Assembly: GCA_035380045.1 (NCBI GenBank)
Contig: DAOSWM010000045.1
Location: 1-26,083 of the forward strand
Direction of reading: 5' to 3'
DNA: 26,083 nucleotides
Source of the DNA: DAOSWM01 sp035380045
GTDB taxonomy: Bacteria; Bacteroidota; Bacteroidia; Bacteroidales; Tenuifilaceae
Shown here: in pieces, positions 23,321 through 26,083 of the stretch
Layout: each line of letters opens with the position of its first letter
Numbering within the stretch: position 1 is the stretch's first letter
The notes under the pieces: generated by a model
Told to the model about the DNA's origin: nothing
Databases searched by the model: none
Seen by the model: only the letters and a program-made list of their open reading frames with translations
Program-made: the position numbers and the translations under genes

Positions 23321-23914
23321 TTGAAACGTTTTGTTTTAATATTATTCTTGTATTCATTCGTGTCAGTTGGTTGGGCTCAAAACCCAATAGTTATTGACGG
23401 TTACACTATTTTACCCATAACTATACTTGATGGTGATACAATTCCCAACGCATTGATACGGCAAGTTGTTGTATTCCCCAAACGGGAGTTTAAAAATAGT
23501 AGGGAATACAGGCATTACAATCGATTAATCCGAAATATTAAGATAGTTTATCCATACGCTCAAATAGCTAAACGAAAAATGAGCGAGATGGAAGAACACT
23601 TTCAACTTCTCGAAACGGAACATGAAAGAAATCTTTACGTGAGGCAGGTAGAAAGCGAGATGCGAGCAGAGTTTGAAGGGCAACTAGTGAGGTTAACTAT
23701 TTCTCAGGGACGATTACTTATTAAATTGATCGATAGAGAGATTGGCAGAACATCGTATGATGTTATCAAGGAGCTGAAGGGTGGGGTGTCTGCTGTTTTT
23801 TGGCAAGCAGTTGCACGTATTTTTGGGTCGAATTTAAAATCTGAGTTCGATGATTTAGGGGAAGATAAACTCATAAACGAATTAATTATTTTATACGAAC
23901 ACGGTCAGCTATAG
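23321..23914 (+). CDS. DUF4294 secreted protein, TTG start
   Basis: A 197-residue protein with a signal peptide (MKRFVLILFLYSFVSVGWAQ) and a DUF4294 domain (about 35-180; FPKREFKNSREYRHYNRLIR and IKIVYPYAQIAKRKM are typical). DUF4294 is essentially confined to Bacteroidota and has no assigned function. The start is TTG: in-frame stops TAG-TAA lie 18-23 bases upstream, no ATG occurs before the signal peptide, and the signal peptide needs this start. It has its own strong promoter. It is expected in the periplasm or envelope after cleavage near VGWAQ. It lies between the divergent RDD group and the carboxylase genes. Confidence 0.85.
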   Translation: MKRFVLILFLYSFVSVGWAQNPIVIDGYTILPITILDGDTIPNALIRQVVVFPKREFKNSREYRHYNRLIRNIKIVYPYAQIAKRKMSEMEEHFQLLETEHERNLYVRQVESEMRAEFEGQLVRLTISQGRLLIKLIDREIGRTSYDVIKELKGGVSAVFWQAVARIFGSNLKSEFDDLGEDKLINELIILYEHGQL

Positions 23915-24074
23915 CATTTTTTGGCACCTTAATTACTTTCAATATTTTTTTAAACTAACGTTTATTCTACCTTCCTTTCTTATTTTCCTAAAATGCTGAG
24001 AAACAAGATCTGTTGATAAATTTATGTCAAAAAAACAGGATTTTACTAGCGATATTTAGTTTGTTTTATTAACG

Positions 24075-24086
24075 TTGCAGCTGCAA
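24075..24086. promoter_or_regulatory. 12-base palindrome before the carboxyltransferase gene
   Basis: TTGCAGCTGCAA is a perfect 12-base palindrome 56 bases before the ATG at 24143. A nearby imperfect inverted pair (AATTGCC ... GGCAAGCAATT) could form a stem. No exact -7 element was found in this gap; the closest is TAAATTTA near 24017. It may be an operator; the regulator is unknown. Confidence 0.35.
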
Positions 24087-24142
24087 ATTGCCCTAGTGTT
24101 TTTTGCAGGCAAGCAATTATTACTAACCAATAAAGGAACCTT

Positions 24143-25687
24143 ATGCCTTTAAAAAGAAAAATTTTAGAGCTTAAAAAGCGCAAAGAGGAAATTCTTCAGG
24201 GTGGAGGAGAAAAGGCCATTGCTAAACAGCAAGCAATGGGGAAACTCACGGCGCGTGAACGTGTTATTGCTCTTCTCGATGAGGATTCGTTTAACGAATA
24301 CGATTTATTTGTAGAGCACGAAGCACGAGATTTTGGCATGGAGAGCAAGGTGCTTCATGGCGATGGTGTTGTAATTGGAACTGGAACTATTTATGGAGCT
24401 CCAGTAGCTGTTTTTGCACAAGACTTCACCGTAGCCGGAGGATCCCTTGGAATGATGCATGCACGTAAGATTACAAAAATTATGGATTATGCATTACGAA
24501 TGAGAATCCCTCTCATTGGTATTAACGATTCTGGGGGTGCTCGAATTCAAGAAGGTGTAAATTCATTGGCAGGCTATGGTGAAATTTTTTATAGAAATAC
24601 TTTAGCAAGCGGTGTAATTCCACAAATTTCAGTAATTCTTGGTCCTTGTGCCGGTGGTGCAGTTTATTCTCCAGCATTAACCGATTTTGTTTTTGTGGTT
24701 GACAACATCTCTAAGATGTTTATTACTGGCCCAGAAGTTATTAAAACGGTTCTTGGCGAAGAGATTTCAATGGAGGAGCTTGGAGGCGCCCGCGTACATG
24801 CCGAAATCACAGGTAATGCACATTTTTACGCCGAAAGTGAAATGGAGTGCTTTGAGCAAATAAAAAAACTCATTACCTATATTCCTTGGAACAATACACG
24901 TAAGGCTCGTCGCTTTGAGTCGAAGGATCCAAAACCTCAGTTTAGTATTGAGGATATTGTTCCTGGCGATCCAAAACAACCCTATGATGTTCGTGATGTG
25001 ATTAAAGCAATTGCTGACGATTCTGATTTCTTTGAAATACAAGAATACTGGGCTCCTAATATCGTCATTGGTTTTGGAAGAATTAATGGTGATACTGTAG
25101 GTTTTATTGCAAATCAACCTTTAGTTCTAGCAGGTGTTCTTGATGTTGATTCTTCTGATAAAGCAGCGCGCTTCATCCGTTACTGCAACGCATTTAGTAT
25201 TCCCATCGTTACATTTGTTGACCTGCCCGGATACCTTCCAGGCATCGATCAGGAACATGCTGGAGTTATTCGTCATGGTGCGAAATTGCTTTACGCATAC
25301 TCAGAAGCGTCTATTCCAAAAATGACAGTTATTCTTAGGAAAGCATATGGTGGTGGGTATATTGCCATGAATTCTCGTCACCTTCGTGCTGATTTTGTTT
25401 TTGCTTGGCCAGGTGCAGAAATCGCAGTAATGGGGCCTGAGGGCGCAGCAAATATTATTTTCCGCAAGGAGATAATGGAGGCTGAAGATCCTGAAAAGAT
25501 GCGTAAACAGAAAGTGAAGGAGTACAAACAAAAATTTGCGAACCCCTACGTAGCTGCAGCAAGAGGTTATATTGATACGGTTATCGAGCCTTCCGAAACA
25601 CGGAAATTACTCATCCATGCCCTTGAAGTTTCTGTTAACAAAGTGTCTGATAGGCCATGGAAAAAACACGGTATTCCTCCTTTCTAA
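24143..25687 (+). CDS. Acyl-CoA carboxyltransferase subunit (PccB/MmdA-like)
   Basis: A biotin-dependent carboxyltransferase acting on acyl-CoA, most likely propionyl-CoA/methylmalonyl-CoA. The 514 residues are normal for PccB or MmdA. It has two crotonase-like halves. The N half holds AQDFTVAGGSLGMMHARKI (92-110), the acyl-CoA oxyanion region GGARIQEG (131-138) and GPCAGGAVYSPALTD (168-182). The C half holds the biotin-site motifs VDLPGYLPG and YGGGYIAMNSR. The start MPLKRKILELKKRKEEILQGGG...KQQAMGKLTARERV is typical of this subfamily. The next gene, 12 bases on, is the biotin carrier. Without a neighbouring biotin carboxylase or membrane beta subunit, I cannot decide between propionyl-CoA carboxylase (carboxylating) and sodium-pumping methylmalonyl-CoA decarboxylase. 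Confidence 0.94.
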   Translation: MPLKRKILELKKRKEEILQGGGEKAIAKQQAMGKLTARERVIALLDEDSFNEYDLFVEHEARDFGMESKVLHGDGVVIGTGTIYGAPVAVFAQDFTVAGGSLGMMHARKITKIMDYALRMRIPLIGINDSGGARIQEGVNSLAGYGEIFYRNTLASGVIPQISVILGPCAGGAVYSPALTDFVFVVDNISKMFITGPEVIKTVLGEEISMEELGGARVHAEITGNAHFYAESEMECFEQIKKLITYIPWNNTRKARRFESKDPKPQFSIEDIVPGDPKQPYDVRDVIKAIADDSDFFEIQEYWAPNIVIGFGRINGDTVGFIANQPLVLAGVLDVDSSDKAARFIRYCNAFSIPIVTFVDLPGYLPGIDQEHAGVIRHGAKLLYAYSEASIPKMTVILRKAYGGGYIAMNSRHLRADFVFAWPGAEIAVMGPEGAANIIFRKEIMEAEDPEKMRKQKVKEYKQKFANPYVAAARGYIDTVIEPSETRKLLIHALEVSVNKVSDRPWKKHGIPPF

Positions 25688-25699
25688 AATTTAAAAACC

Positions 25700-26068
25700 A
25701 TGAATGAACCAAAACATAAAAAAGTTGATGTTTCCTCAAAAGAAGTGGTAAAAGAACCGAAACCTAGTTACATTTCGTTGGTTGTTGAGGAGACTAAGTA
25801 CAAAACCCTGAATACCAGAAAAAATCAACTTCGTTCAAAATGGACTCCTCCTAATATAAAGGAAATAAAGTCTTATATTCCAGGAACAATAATAAAGGTT
25901 GGAGTCAGGAAAGGAGATACGGTGGATACCGGTGATTTGCTTCTTGAATATGAAGCCATGAAAATGCAAAACGTGGTAAAAGCACCTTTTAGTGGAACAA
26001 TTGAGGAAGTTTTTGTTAAAGAAGGTGACAGGGTACCCAAAGGTACTATAATGTTAAAGTACAAATAA
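25700..26068 (+). CDS. Biotin carboxyl carrier protein for the carboxyltransferase
   Basis: A 122-residue biotinyl protein. The C-terminal domain (about 55-121) has the biotinylation motif EAMKMQN with K88, 34 residues from the end, and the flanking half-motifs YIPGTIIKVGVRKGD and APFSGTIEEVFVKEGDRV. The N-terminal 50 residues are charged and probably a flexible linker or docking segment; the usual Pro/Ala-rich swinging arm is absent. It starts 12 bases after the carboxyltransferase stop, so the two are cotranscribed and work together. The A-run and G/C bases after its stop (26069-26083) could be the left arm of a terminator, but the window ends there. Confidence 0.93.
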   Translation: MNEPKHKKVDVSSKEVVKEPKPSYISLVVEETKYKTLNTRKNQLRSKWTPPNIKEIKSYIPGTIIKVGVRKGDTVDTGDLLLEYEAMKMQNVVKAPFSGTIEEVFVKEGDRVPKGTIMLKYK

Positions 26069-26083
26069 AAAAAAGACCGGGAT

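Noticed and set aside
1..26083. CRISPR arrays, insertion sequences, integrases, attachment sites, tRNA or rRNA genes
   Set aside because: Searched by eye on both strands; no regularly spaced repeats, transposase motifs, terminal inverted repeats or cloverleaf-forming sequences were found.

Overview
The window is chromosomal DNA of moderate-to-low G+C from a member of the Bacteroidota, most probably a Bacteroidales or Marinilabiliales-like anaerobe. Three things support this. Ten upstream regions carry the Bacteroidota -7 element TAnnTTTG, and there are almost no Shine-Dalgarno sequences. Four proteins begin with lipoprotein signal peptides. Several families are typical of the phylum (DUF4294, YwqK/MORN-like repeat proteins, Fer4_19 plus CDGSH proteins, stand-alone dnaK, deoxynucleoside kinase). 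No rRNA, tRNA, CRISPR array, insertion sequence, integrase or phage gene was seen. This looks like core genome rather than an island.

Layout. 66-2914 (minus): dnaK, its terminator, then a secreted MORN-like repeat protein. 2915-3296: a divergent intergenic region with small palindromes. 3297-6519 (plus): panB, an RluA-type pseudouridine synthase, and a receiver-PAS-class III adenylate cyclase. 6703-9246 (plus): rpsO and pnp, separated by a terminator and a leader hairpin. 9279-11451 (minus): a GNAT acetyltransferase and a lipoprotein amidohydrolase. 11606-17877 (plus): a beta-helix-like lipoprotein, a prolyl-oligopeptidase lipoprotein, a deoxynucleoside kinase, and an OmpA-like/TPR lipoprotein. 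17928-18467 (minus): a SpoU/TrmH RNA methyltransferase. 18557-19741 (plus): sucC without sucD. 19782-23163 (minus): a YgaP-like membrane protein, arginine deiminase, then a four-gene group of DUF454 protein, CDGSH protein, Fer4_19-CDGSH protein and RDD protein. 23321-23914 (plus): a DUF4294 protein. 24143-26068 (plus): a biotin-dependent carboxyltransferase subunit and its biotin carrier.

How the genes fit together. SucC and the carboxyltransferase/biotin-carrier pair both act around succinyl-CoA, methylmalonyl-CoA and propionyl-CoA, which suits a succinate/propionate fermenter, but each lacks its usual neighbour (sucD; a biotin carboxylase or a membrane decarboxylase subunit). rpsO-pnp is the classical ribosome/RNA-decay pair. 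The envelope set (four lipoproteins and two or three exported proteins) points to peptide and small-molecule handling at the cell surface. The least understood parts are the small iron-sulfur/membrane operon at 21478-23163, the predicted adenylate cyclase, and the OmpA-like/TPR lipoprotein. I found no clear evidence of a wholly new defence or mobile system. Most of the window is ordinary housekeeping DNA.
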